Positions 28,147 to 35,657 of a stretch of DNA of 64,000 bases are shown piece by piece. Each line of letters opens with the position of its first letter. Position 1 is the first letter of the stretch. Source of the stretch: an uncultured Bacilli bacterium (GTDB taxonomy: Bacteria > Bacillota_I > Bacilli_A > ML615J-28 > CAG-313); contig CAKPBI010000006.1 of the NCBI GenBank assembly GCA_934140285.1, positions 1 to 64,000 of the forward strand. The letters are read 5' to 3'. Both the position numbers and the translations under genes were made by a program. The notes under the pieces are model-generated. The model was not told where the DNA came from, made no database searches, and was given only the letters and a program-made list of their open reading frames with translations.

Positions 28147-28638
28147 ATGAAAGTAATAAAAAAGCAAGTTAATAGTAAAATGTGTATTATCTGCGGAATT
28201 AATAATGAAGCAGGTCTAAAAGCTCCATTCTATGAAATGGAAGATAAAAGTGTAGTATCGATCTTCAAATATTCACAAATTCATCAAAGTTATCCCGAAA
28301 GAACTCATGGTGGCCTAATTTCAACAATGCTTGATGAAATAATAGGTAGGGCCATCTGGATAGATGAACCAGATGTATGGGGAGTAACAATGGATCTACA
28401 TGTAAAATTTAGAAAACCTACCCCATTAGATACGCCACTTTATGCGGTGGGAAAAATAACCAAAAGTAGTAAAAAGTTTTTCTCAGGAACTGGTTACATC
28501 AAAGATATGAATGGTAACATTCTAGCAGAAGCAGAAGCCAACTATATTAAACTTCCTGTTTCAAAACTTGCATCTACGGATGTACATGAAGATGTAAACA
28601 TTTTAATACCTGATGATGTAAAAGAAATTAATATATAA
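28147..28638 (+). CDS. PaaI-family hotdog thioesterase
   Basis: A protein of 163 residues with a single hotdog fold. The 4HBT/PaaI core is visible as HGGLISTMLDEIIGRA, with the catalytic-site Asp/Glu, then VTMDLHVKFRKPTPLDTPL. An N-terminal CIICG motif, often seen in this subgroup, could bind metal. Members hydrolyse acyl-CoA thioesters; the acyl group is not known. It is separated from the tRNA-Leu gene by about 25 bases. Confidence 0.82.
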   Translation: MKVIKKQVNSKMCIICGINNEAGLKAPFYEMEDKSVVSIFKYSQIHQSYPERTHGGLISTMLDEIIGRAIWIDEPDVWGVTMDLHVKFRKPTPLDTPLYAVGKITKSSKKFFSGTGYIKDMNGNILAEAEANYIKLPVSKLASTDVHEDVNILIPDDVKEINI

Positions 28639-28662
28639 TGGATACTACAAAGTATCCTAAAT

Positions 28663-28748
28663 GCAGCAGTGGCGGAACGGTAGACGCGCTACTTTGAGGG
28701 GGTAGTATACGCATGTATGTGTGAGTTCAAATCTCATCTGCTGCACCA
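28663..28748 (+). tRNA. tRNA-Leu (GAG)
   Basis: An 86-base class II tRNA with a long variable arm (TATACGCATGTATGTG region). Acceptor GCAGCAG pairs with CTGCTGC, and anticodon loop TTGAGGG gives GAG. CCA is encoded. It marks the left edge of the accessory region. Confidence 0.95.
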
Positions 28749-28760
28749 TAAGAAGCAATA

Positions 28761-28792
28761 AGCTTGATATAAATTGTATCAAGCTTTTTTTC
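28761..28792 (+). terminator. Intrinsic terminator after tRNA-Leu
   Basis: AGCTTGATA (28761-28769) pairs with TATCAAGCT (28777-28785), followed by a T run. Confidence 0.85.
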
Positions 28793-28892
28793 TTTTATAT
28801 ATTGCATTAATTATTGATTATACATAAGTTTTTTGGATGACAGTAAAAATTTATTCATTTACGAAACAAAAATGTTGCAAATATCTAAATAA

Positions 28893-28904
28893 TATTGTAC
28901 AATA
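28893..28904 (+). promoter_or_regulatory. Palindrome over the -10 region of the XRE-RhuM operon
   Basis: TATTGTACAATA is a perfect 12-base palindrome that contains the likely -10 box TACAAT (28898-28903), 17 bases before the XRE start codon. Its position suits autorepression by the XRE protein encoded next. No clear -35 is seen. Confidence 0.5.
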
Positions 28905-28920
28905 GCATTGAGGTATAGTT

Positions 28921-29238
28921 ATGAAAAAATTAAGTAAAATAGCAGAAATATATAATAACAAAGAATTAAAAGAAATGTCAATCGAACAACAAGAAAAATG
29001 GTTAAGAGCAAAAATAGTAATGCAATTTGTATATTTAAGAGAAAAACTAGGGTACACTCAACAAGAGATTGCGGATAAAATGGGAGTAATGCGTCAACAA
29101 ATAACTAGATTTGAAAATATGAGTAATTCCCCAACTATTTTCTTTTTAGTAAAATATGCAAATGCATTGGATACCGAGTTAGATGTCGTTTTAAAAGGAA
29201 TTGAATTAATAGGGGTGACAAATAATGAACAAATATGA
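28921..29238 (+). CDS. XRE-family HTH protein (antitoxin-like)
   Basis: A protein of 105 residues. A helical N-terminal stretch (~1-45, with KKLSKIAEIYNNKELKEM) leads into a Cro/C1-type HTH (LREKLGYTQQEIADKMGVMRQQITRFEN). Regulators of this layout commonly partner toxins, as in HigA-like pairs. The gene overlaps the RhuM-like gene by 14 bases, so the two are translated together. Function as antitoxin or autorepressor is inferred from that arrangement and the promoter palindrome. Confidence 0.75.
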   Translation: MKKLSKIAEIYNNKELKEMSIEQQEKWLRAKIVMQFVYLREKLGYTQQEIADKMGVMRQQITRFENMSNSPTIFFLVKYANALDTELDVVLKGIELIGVTNNEQI

Positions 29239-30091
29239 AATTGTTAAGTTTGCTGATGATGAAGTAAAATTAGATGTCAATATTTCTCCGTTAGAAAAAA
29301 CAATATGGATTAATATCGAGCAAATGTCTGTCTTATTTGAAAGGGATAGATCGGTAATAAGCAAACATATTAAAAATATTTTTTTGGAAGGAGAACTTTT
29401 GGAAAATTCAGTTTGTGCATTTTTTGCACATACTGCAAATGATGGGAAGACATATAATGTTAAATATTATAATTTAGATGTAGTAATTTCAGTAGGATAT
29501 AGAGTTAAGTCAAGAAGAGGTGTTCTATTTAGACAATGGGCAAACAATATAATACAGGAATATTTAATAAAAGGATATGCAATCAATGAAGAAAGAACCC
29601 TTGTTACTAATGAAAACTATGTAAGATTAATTAATAAAGTTGAGTCACTTGATGAAAGAGTTAGTAATATTGAAAAAGAATATAAACCAAAAGAATTTAA
29701 AAACACGCAACTTTTCTTTGATGGAGAGTTTTATGATGCATATACATTAATACAATCATTATTTGAATCAGCAAACAAAGAAATAATTATAATTGATAAT
29801 TATGTTGATAGAACAATACTTGATAGATTAGTAGTAAAAAAAAGTGGTGTTCAAATATTAATTTATACAAGTATTAATTCAAGACTATTATCTAGAGATA
29901 TAGATGCATTTAATAATCAGTATGGAGGTTTAGATGTTAGATATACTGCTAATGTCCATGATAGATATATTATAATTGATCAAAATAAGTTATATCATTT
30001 AGGACACTCAATTAAAGACTTAGGTAAGAAGATATTTTCTATCAGTGAATCAGATAATAGCTTAATATCCGTTTTATTGAGTAATATTTAG
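29225..30091 (+). CDS. RhuM-family protein with C-terminal PLD-like domain
   Basis: A protein of 288 residues. Residues ~1-125 match the RhuM domain (WINIEQMSVLFERDRSVISKHI, KYYNLDVVISVGYRVKS, FRQWANNIIQEYLIKGYA), named from a Salmonella pathogenicity-island protein. After a short coiled-coil-like link, residues ~160-285 resemble a phospholipase D fold (IIIIDNYVDRTILDRL) with one HKD-like motif, VHDRYIIID, where Arg replaces Lys. Such proteins occur in mobile and defence regions; nuclease activity is possible but unproven. The XRE gene upstream overlaps it. Confidence 0.78.
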   Translation: MNKYEIVKFADDEVKLDVNISPLEKTIWINIEQMSVLFERDRSVISKHIKNIFLEGELLENSVCAFFAHTANDGKTYNVKYYNLDVVISVGYRVKSRRGVLFRQWANNIIQEYLIKGYAINEERTLVTNENYVRLINKVESLDERVSNIEKEYKPKEFKNTQLFFDGEFYDAYTLIQSLFESANKEIIIIDNYVDRTILDRLVVKKSGVQILIYTSINSRLLSRDIDAFNNQYGGLDVRYTANVHDRYIIIDQNKLYHLGHSIKDLGKKIFSISESDNSLISVLLSNI

Positions 30092-30174
30092 GATTGACCT
30101 ATAGCTCTACTTGTTTATAACTTCTTATGATTCTATTTTTTAAAAAATCAAAATAGAAACTTACAACAAATGTA

Positions 30175-30211
30175 TTGACAATGTAATGACACTTTGATAT
30201 AATTACATTGT
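30175..30211 (+). promoter_or_regulatory. Promoter framed by 10-bp inverted repeats, RelB-like gene
   Basis: TTGACA (30175-30180), a 17-base spacer and TATAAT (30198-30203). ACAATGTAAT (30178-30187) and ATTACATTGT (30202-30211) are exact inverted copies overlapping the -35 and -10 boxes. This is the layout expected for autorepression by a ribbon-helix-helix protein such as the one encoded 12 bases downstream. Confidence 0.8.
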
Positions 30212-30222
30212 GAGGTGATAAT

Positions 30223-30855
30223 ATGAGTTTTGTTCAAGTAAGAATTGAAGAAGAACTAAAAGAAGAAGCGATAAAATTATTTAATGAATTAGGTTTAGAT
30301 TTATCTACAGCAATTCGTTTATTTTTAAAGAAATGTGTGGAAGATAAAAAATTGCCTTTTAAATTAAAAGTGAGAGAACATGATAATTCTAAAGATGTTG
30401 AATACAGAATAAAAGCTGATGTACTAGTACCACCTAGCACCAATCCGTTTGAATTGATGGATGAACTTATAAGAGTATGTAAAGAAAATGGATGGCACTG
30501 TCTTGGTGGTGGTGTTAAGTATCCAAATAAAGTATTAACACTATCTAAAAAAGATGAAGGTATTTATTATTATGGATCTCCATATAGAATTGAAAAATTA
30601 GCAGAAAACTCTGATTTTACTCCATTTAAAGAACTTGCAATTGCATTTGGAAGCAAGCCTTCGCATATATCTATTAATGAAGGAAAAGTAATTCATGATG
30701 GTATTAAATATCCAGTATATTTATATCAAATAGATGAAAAAATAGAAATTGATAAAGACTTTACGAATCATCCTAATTCAGCATTTGGAGTAGGCATGGA
30801 ATTTCGTACAAAAAGAGAATTAAAACTAAAATTAATTGATGTAATTAATGAATAA
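30223..30855 (+). CDS. RelB/DinJ-type ribbon-helix-helix protein with a C-terminal domain of unknown function
   Basis: A protein of 210 residues. Residues 1-50 match RelB/DinJ antitoxins (VQVRIEEELKEEAIKLFNELGLDLSTAIRLFLKKC). Normal members are 80-100 residues; here ~130 more residues follow (ELIRVCKENGWHCLGGG, YYYGSPYRIEKLAE, HPNSAFGVGMEFRTKRELK), and I do not recognise them. No RelE/YafQ toxin gene follows. The extra part may replace or contain the partner function, or make this a solitary regulator. GAGGTGA precedes ATG. Confidence 0.72.
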   Translation: MSFVQVRIEEELKEEAIKLFNELGLDLSTAIRLFLKKCVEDKKLPFKLKVREHDNSKDVEYRIKADVLVPPSTNPFELMDELIRVCKENGWHCLGGGVKYPNKVLTLSKKDEGIYYYGSPYRIEKLAENSDFTPFKELAIAFGSKPSHISINEGKVIHDGIKYPVYLYQIDEKIEIDKDFTNHPNSAFGVGMEFRTKRELKLKLIDVINE

Positions 30856-30867
30856 AAGAGAAAGTAT

Positions 30868-31185
30868 ATGTTTGTGAAATTATTTGTACCTTGTATTTCA
30901 ATTATATTAGCACTGATTAATCTAATAAGACCAATGCAATGTGATGGTCCAATAGTTATTCGATTTGCTAAGAGAAATCCTAAATTATGGAATTTATCTC
31001 AAAGAATATATGCTGCACAATCATTATTATTAAATTTTGTGTTTTGTCTAATTGTAATTACTTTTAAAGATAATCATTACTTAAAAAATGAATTTTTAAT
31101 TGTCACCATTATACTTTTAATTCAATTGATGCCGATAGCTTTTACATACTTAATTCTAAAAATAAAATGTAAAGATTTAAAATAA
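30868..31185 (+). CDS. Small membrane protein, possibly SdpI-like
   Basis: A protein of 105 residues with three hydrophobic segments (near residues 3-20, 48-65 and 75-98). The loop IRFAKRNPKLWNLSQRIYAAQ resembles the GIR..P....W...... element of SdpI/YhfL-type membrane proteins, but the match is loose. It is 12 bases after the RelB-like gene and is probably cotranscribed. Confidence 0.5.
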   Translation: MFVKLFVPCISIILALINLIRPMQCDGPIVIRFAKRNPKLWNLSQRIYAAQSLLLNFVFCLIVITFKDNHYLKNEFLIVTIILLIQLMPIAFTYLILKIKCKDLK

Positions 31186-31245
31186 TAAATTGTAATTTGA
31201 AATGCAACAAAAATTAAATTTAAATAATCGCTTGACTTTTAATGG

Positions 31246-31313
31246 TATTATTCCGTTAATTTAAAAATATTATTCCGTAAACACTTGATATTATTCCGCT
31301 AATGTTGTATAAT
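31246..31313 (+). promoter_or_regulatory. Three TATTATTCCG direct repeats and the promoter of the first HTH-Fic gene
   Basis: TATTATTCCG occurs at 31246, 31268 and 31289, spaced 22 and 21 bases, that is, about two helical turns. The third lies inside a promoter, TTGATA (31285-31290), 17 bases, TATAAT (31308-31313). Iterated sites on one face of the DNA suggest cooperative binding of a regulator, most simply the HTH-Fic protein itself. Confidence 0.7.
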
Positions 31314-31336
31314 AAATAAAAAGAGAGGTATAATCA

Positions 31337-32224
31337 ATGTATATAACTGTAAAACAAGCTGCAGAAAAATGGAAAATTTCTGAAAGAAGAATCCGTACTC
31401 TATGTGCAGAAGGAAAAATAAATGGAGCATATCAAGAAGGACGTGGATGGAAAATACCAATTGACGCTGAAAAACCAGCCGATGGAAGATACAAGTCAAA
31501 AGAAAGTCTTTTATTAGTTATAGATAAAAAGAAACAAGAACTTGATAATAGAAGACCTCTAACTGAAGGTGAAGTCGCAAGACTTAATGAAGAATTTATA
31601 GTTGAATATACCTATAATTCTAATGCTATTGAGGGAAATACGTTAACGTTAAGAGAAACCGATCTAGTACTTAGAGGTATTACGATTGATAAAAAGCCAT
31701 TAAAAGATCATATTGAAGCAGCTGGACATAAAGAAGCATTTGAATATGTTAGTGAGTTAGTTAAAAATAATGTTCCATTAAGTGAAAGCATTATTAAACA
31801 AATTCATTTCTTAGTTTTAGCTGATAAAAAGTATGATAGGGGTGTATATCGTAAAATTCCTGTACGTATAATGGGAGCTTACCATGAACCTGTACAACCT
31901 TATCTAATTGAACCTAAAATGGTACAACTTTTAATAGATTATAAAGAAAGTAAAGAACATATAATAACTAAGTTAGCTCGCTTTCATATTGAGTTTGAAG
32001 CTATTCATCCATTTATTGATGGAAATGGTAGAACAGGTAGATTATTAGTTAATTTAGAACTAATGAAAGCCGGATATCCACCAATTGATATTAAATATAT
32101 TGATCGTTTTGCATATTATAAAGCATTTGATGAGTATCATACTAATCATAATTTATCAGCAATGGAAAATTTATTTGCAAAATATATTAATGAAAGACTT
32201 GACATGTATTTAAAAATCTTATAA
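31337..32224 (+). CDS. Fic-family AMP-transferase with N-terminal excisionase-type HTH (copy 1)
   Basis: A protein of 295 residues. Residues 1-50 are a MerR/excisionase-like winged HTH (YITVKQAAEKWKISERRIRTLC). The inhibitory motif SNAIEGN near residue 96 marks a class II Fic protein with a self-inhibitory helix. The catalytic motif HPFIDGNGRTGR near residue 232 is complete. Fic enzymes transfer AMP or related groups to protein side chains. The HTH suggests a link to transcription control or autoregulation. A second copy with the same layout lies at 36465. The target is unknown. Confidence 0.88.
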   Translation: MYITVKQAAEKWKISERRIRTLCAEGKINGAYQEGRGWKIPIDAEKPADGRYKSKESLLLVIDKKKQELDNRRPLTEGEVARLNEEFIVEYTYNSNAIEGNTLTLRETDLVLRGITIDKKPLKDHIEAAGHKEAFEYVSELVKNNVPLSESIIKQIHFLVLADKKYDRGVYRKIPVRIMGAYHEPVQPYLIEPKMVQLLIDYKESKEHIITKLARFHIEFEAIHPFIDGNGRTGRLLVNLELMKAGYPPIDIKYIDRFAYYKAFDEYHTNHNLSAMENLFAKYINERLDMYLKIL

Positions 32225-32461
32225 TAAACCAATAGTAATTCAACAAAACTTAGCATTTGAATAACCATTAATTTAAAAACTCCCTATAAAAAAGTGTATA
32301 ATTTAATTTGAAACAATAATTATCTTTAAAAAAAATTGAATAATAAAAATAAATATAATATTAGTAGTAACTTCAAACTTGCAGATAGTAATGTTGGTAC
32401 CACAAACGGGATTAACACCATTCCATTATATATGGCATTTTTAATAAAATAAAATTTATGA

Positions 32462-32531
32462 AAAGGAACTAGTATATATGAACTGAACACCATTGTTCAT
32501 TGGTGTATTTCAATATTTAGTTCCTTTTTGA
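32462..32531 (+). terminator. Nested intrinsic terminator
   Basis: The outer stem AAAGGAACTA (32462-32471) with TAGTTCCTTT (32518-32527) encloses the hairpin ACACCA (32487-32492) / TGGTGT (32501-32506). A short T run ends the structure. It separates Fic copy 1 from sigma copy 1, so the two are not simply cotranscribed. Confidence 0.7.
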
Positions 32532-32582
32532 TATTTATAAGTTATTAATAATTATTATAGTAATATATAAAGTAGTGGGAAC

Positions 32583-32614
32583 CTTTTTTAATCTTTTACA
32601 ACTATATAAGTGAA
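32583..32614 (+). promoter_or_regulatory. Promoter-like motif shared with the second sigma gene
   Basis: CTTTTTTA (32583-32590), 10 bases, ACTATATAAGTGAA (32601-32614), 15 bases before the sigma-like start codon. The same elements at the same spacing stand before the second copy (37385-37416). Autoregulation by the encoded sigma factors is a natural explanation. Confidence 0.6.
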
Positions 32615-32628
32615 GAGGTAAATATTTC

Positions 32629-34239
32629 ATGAATGAAACTATGAACAAAAAGGAATTAAAAGAAAAAGTCGTAGATTATGCTAGTAAAGTATTTTTCTAT
32701 TGTATCAAAAGATGCAATAACAGAATGGATGCTGAAGACTTATCACAAACAATTCTCCTAGAAATAATTCAAAATATTGATAAAGGTGCACAGATCAATA
32801 ATATGGATTACTACATCTGGGGAGTTTGTAAGAATCAATACAACATGTATTTACGAAAGACCATTAAAGAAAGAAATAAAATAGAATACAAAGATGTAAT
32901 TGATGATGTAGATAATTCAAAAACGGTAATTGAAGAAATGCTTGAAGATGAAAAAATCAGAAGAATGAATCAAGCCATTAAATTACTAAGTAAAGATTAT
33001 GCAGAAATACTTTACGCTTATTATGTAGAAGATAAAACCTTAAAGTTCATAGCTGAAGAATTAAACTTACCTCTTGGAACTGTTAAAAAAAGACTGTTCA
33101 CGCTTAGAAAAAAGTTAAAGGAGTACTTAGATATGGAAAAGCTAAATGGCAAAAAAGCCTATGTACCAAAAGATTTTTCGGGTATAATGAGTAATGAAGG
33201 AGAAATTGATTTTTATCCTGACTATGAAACCTCCCCCTTATTAATTAAAAACTTACTATATCATTCATACAATAACCCTTGTTCAATTGAAGATTACTCA
33301 ATTGAGCTAGGCATATCTGTTGCGTATGTCGAGGACTATGTTAAACAACTCGTCAAAAAAGAATTTTTAATAAAACAAGATAATGGTAAATACCTAACAA
33401 ATATTGCGTTCGCAGATAAAAAAACAAGAATCAAAATTCTTAAACTTGTAAAAGAGAATATTCATATTATTCAAAAGCCAATCGTTGAATTTTGTAAGAA
33501 AAACATTGAATATTATCGTTCTTTATTATTAAATAAAATTAATAATGATGAATTATTGATGTGGTCACTAATTTTTATTGTAGAATTAGCAATAACAGAA
33601 AAAAAACCTTACAAGGGAACTAAAAAATGTAAAAATGGATCATGGGATTATTGTATGGCAGAAAACATAAATACATGTAAAAGTAATGAATATTTCATTT
33701 CTTTTAATACAACATCAGTTGATGAATGTAATGTAGCCTTAATTGCATGGCCATCCTCAGTATGTAATCCCAACTTTAAAGTAGGATATAGAACATCCTG
33801 GAATAATGCTGCAAATGGAAGAGAAGATTATCAATTATTCTCACATGTTTTGGAAAACGAATTAAAATATGATGAATTAGATACAGATACAAAAACATTA
33901 GTTGATAAGTATATAAGTAATAATTACTTAAAAGTTGAAAATAATATAATTAAAGTTATTCCTCCTGTAATTTCTAAAAATAATTTATTAAAACTTTATA
34001 ATTTCATTAAAAATGATACTACTCTTCAAAATGCATTCAATGAATATTCTAAAAATGTTTATAAAGAGGTTGAAAAATTATTTCCTTCATACTTACATAA
34101 TCAATTAGAATTCATTGTATCTTCATTCACCGTTACTCAACGTTCATTAATAATTAATTATGCTTACAATGAGGGGCTATTGTCATTAGATGATGAACAA
34201 AAACATTTTGTTTATAATATGATGGTTGTAAAAAAATAA
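32629..34239 (+). CDS. ECF-type sigma factor with long C-terminal extension (copy 1)
   Basis: A protein of 536 residues. Residues ~1-80 match sigma region 2 (AEDLSQTILLEIIQ, DYYIWGVCKNQYNMYLRK). Residues ~105-165 match region 4 (LSKDYAEILYAYYVEDKTLKFIAEELNLPLGTVKKRLF). The remaining ~370 residues contain a second winged helix (IEDYSIELGISVAYVEDYVKQLVKKEFL near 225-255) and a domain I cannot name. Normal ECF sigmas are ~170-200 residues. The extension may sense a signal and hold the sigma part inactive. A paralogue lies at 37430. Confidence 0.75.
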   Translation: MNETMNKKELKEKVVDYASKVFFYCIKRCNNRMDAEDLSQTILLEIIQNIDKGAQINNMDYYIWGVCKNQYNMYLRKTIKERNKIEYKDVIDDVDNSKTVIEEMLEDEKIRRMNQAIKLLSKDYAEILYAYYVEDKTLKFIAEELNLPLGTVKKRLFTLRKKLKEYLDMEKLNGKKAYVPKDFSGIMSNEGEIDFYPDYETSPLLIKNLLYHSYNNPCSIEDYSIELGISVAYVEDYVKQLVKKEFLIKQDNGKYLTNIAFADKKTRIKILKLVKENIHIIQKPIVEFCKKNIEYYRSLLLNKINNDELLMWSLIFIVELAITEKKPYKGTKKCKNGSWDYCMAENINTCKSNEYFISFNTTSVDECNVALIAWPSSVCNPNFKVGYRTSWNNAANGREDYQLFSHVLENELKYDELDTDTKTLVDKYISNNYLKVENNIIKVIPPVISKNNLLKLYNFIKNDTTLQNAFNEYSKNVYKEVEKLFPSYLHNQLEFIVSSFTVTQRSLIINYAYNEGLLSLDDEQKHFVYNMMVVKK

Positions 34240-34315
34240 ATTTAACAGACTATTGTAATTTCTTATCTATTATGATAAAATGTAAGCATAAATAAAAATT
34301 AAGGAAAAATAGATA

Positions 34316-34697
34316 ATGTTTAAATTTGTATTTGACTTAGGAACTATACTTAATATTTTCTTAACAATCTTATATTTAATTATTATAATTAGTTTCCAGT
34401 TTGTAAAGATTTAGTTCTTGGGGTATAAAAAGAAATATATGTATGACCTCAGAAGAACTATGGCATAAAGTACATGTAAATGCAAGTTTTGCGACCATTC
34501 CATTTTTACTAATAAGTACCTTGTTAATCTTTCTAAATAACCTTTGGGTTAAGATTGTCGTAGGTTTACTATTATTGTTAATACTTCCAATGATATGGAA
34601 TATCGTAGTAAAACTAACCCCAAAAAATAAATCACTTGAATTAAGAAAACAAGAACAACAAGAATCAGAATCACAAATAAAAAAAGAATCATATTAG
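34316..34697 (+). pseudogene. SdpI-like membrane protein, frameshifted
   Basis: An N-terminal hydrophobic piece (34316-34414, MFKFVFDLGTILNIFL, stop) is followed by FLGYKKKYM in the same frame and then, in another frame, TSEELWHKVH and two membrane segments up to 34697. Read together, GYKKKYM-TSEELWHKVH matches the GYRT...S...W SdpI element. A 4-base tandem copy (TATGTATG near 34439) explains the frame change, and one upstream TAG also interrupts it. The gene appears inactive. SdpI proteins give immunity to killing peptides in Bacillus. Confidence 0.55.
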
Positions 34698-34764
34698 AAT
34701 TAATAAAACACCTAATTTCTACCACCAACGCAACTAACTGGTGCAGTAAATTAAGCATAAAAAG

Positions 34765-34793
34765 TTGATAAATTATTTATAATGTTATATAAT
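34765..34793 (+). promoter_or_regulatory. Promoter of the leader-peptide attenuator
   Basis: TTGATA (34765-34770), a 17-base spacer and TATAAT (34788-34793), upstream of the 20-codon leader ORF. Confidence 0.7.
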
Positions 34794-34835
34794 ATTAGTG
34801 TAAAAGACCTCAAACAACGAAAGGAGTTGATTACT

Positions 34836-34898
34836 ATGAAAATCATGTTTTATAATAAATTAGAAGTAATCAAATCCTTTATAGGTACAGATATTTAA
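34836..34898 (+). CDS. Leader peptide, 20 residues
   Basis: A short ORF with an excellent ribosome site (AAGGAG, 9-base spacing), MKIMFYNKLEV followed by IKSFIGTDI. It is followed within 35 bases by a terminator hairpin enclosed in a longer stem. This is the layout of ribosome-stalling leader peptides that control resistance genes of the ABC-F and erm type. I do not recognise the peptide itself. Confidence 0.55.
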   Translation: MKIMFYNKLEVIKSFIGTDI

Positions 34899-34902
34899 TA
34901 TT

Positions 34903-34968
34903 TTGTAGCAAGCATATAGAAACTATAGGCACTTCTAGTTTATTAGAGGTGCTTTTTTGTTGCTACAA
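34903..34968 (+). terminator. Attenuator: terminator inside a closing stem
   Basis: GCACTTCTA (34929-34937) pairs with TAGAGGTGC (34944-34952), followed by six T residues, a clear intrinsic terminator. It is enclosed by an exact 9-bp pairing, TTGTAGCAA (34903-34911) with TTGCTACAA (34960-34968). A ribosome site (AAAGGAG) follows at once, leading to a 14-codon ORF at 34986-35030 that ends early, apparently the remnant of the controlled gene. Confidence 0.65.
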
Positions 34969-35037
34969 GAAAGGAGTGATAACATATGAAACAAATAACT
35001 TTAAAACGAAAAGAGGTATCTTACTATTAGCTTTGGC

Positions 35038-35226
35038 ATGAATTTAAGAAAATTAAGAGAAAAGAAAAACTTATCTCAAGAAGCTCTTTCAAAAAAACTA
35101 AAGATTTCTAGACATTCAATATCCAAGTGGGAACAAGATATAAGTTATCCTAGTATTTTGTATCTTATTCCCATCACTAAAATACTTGAATGTACACTAG
35201 ATGAATTATTGAAAGATCTAAATTAG
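35038..35226 (+). CDS. Small XRE-family HTH regulator
   Basis: A protein of 62 residues, essentially one Cro/C1 helix-turn-helix (LRKLREKKNLSQEALSKKLKISRHSISKWEQDISYPS) with a short LDELL end. ATG 35038 lacks a good ribosome site close by, and it begins eight bases after the stop of the truncated ORF at 34986. It may be the intact N-terminal part of a larger decayed gene. DNA-binding function is likely if it is translated. Confidence 0.6.
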   Translation: MNLRKLREKKNLSQEALSKKLKISRHSISKWEQDISYPSILYLIPITKILECTLDELLKDLN

Positions 35227-35242
35227 AAAGAAGGAGTTAAGA

Positions 35243-35436
35243 ATGAATGAATTTAAAGTATATAAGACAATCCATTCTTTAAACAAAGCAAAGAAAATCA
35301 TGATATTCAATTCATTAAAGTTGTATTAAATAAATGGAATATTATTATGAAAAACTATAATTTCTATAAAAGATGTTTATTGGAATTAGGATTTAAACAA
35401 AAAGATAATGAACTATTCACACTAGATGTTGAATAA
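35243..35436 (+). pseudogene. Remnant of a small unknown gene, one frameshift
   Basis: ATG 35243 after GAAGGAG opens MNEFKVYKTIHSLNKAKK and then runs into a stop. A shifted frame continues HDIQFIKVVLNKWNIIMKNYN and FYKRCLLELGFKQKDNELF to 35436. Joined, they give about 64 residues that I cannot assign. From here to the pnuC leader the sequence is AT-rich with no further gene. Confidence 0.4.
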
Positions 35437-35526
35437 AGATAATTAAAAAAAGTTAGTATACAATAAATTAATTGTAAAATTTAAAAGATAATGAGACAAA
35501 CATATAATATAATTTGACTTTAGGTA

Positions 35527-35647
35527 ATACTTATCTTTTAATGAATTCAAATAATAATAAATGATTGCTACCGGGCAAATGAATGTAAAGCATTCATATA
35601 CTTATCGTTAGGTCCTTGAAGATAAGTATGTGAATGCTTATTTTTTT
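35527..35647 (+). promoter_or_regulatory. Structured leader with terminator upstream of the pnuC remnant
   Basis: An 18-bp hairpin, AGCATTCATATACTTATC (35589-35606) with its complement at 35621-35638 (one G-U pair), is followed by seven T residues 11 bases before the pnuC start. The 3' arm could instead pair with an earlier ATACTTATC copy (35528-35536). A small hairpin, GAATG/CATTC (35581-35595), overlaps the 5' arm. Competing folds of this kind are typical of riboswitch attenuators. pnuC genes are known targets of the NAD+-II riboswitch; assignment to that class is only a suggestion. Confidence 0.5.
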
Positions 35648-35657
35648 GGAGGATTAT

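Larger units (their letters stand above)
32225..32628 (+). other. Gene-free stretch between Fic copy 1 and sigma copy 1
   Basis: The 404 bases hold no credible ORF. Part of it (near 32391-32445: GTTGGTACCACAAACGGG, then ACACCATTCC) is reminiscent of the 3' core of a T-box leader, but stem I and a specifier loop are not evident. The strong terminator-like hairpin at 32462-32527 and the sigma-gene promoter motif at 32583-32614 are listed separately. The rest is AT-rich and I see nothing in it. Confidence 0.4.
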
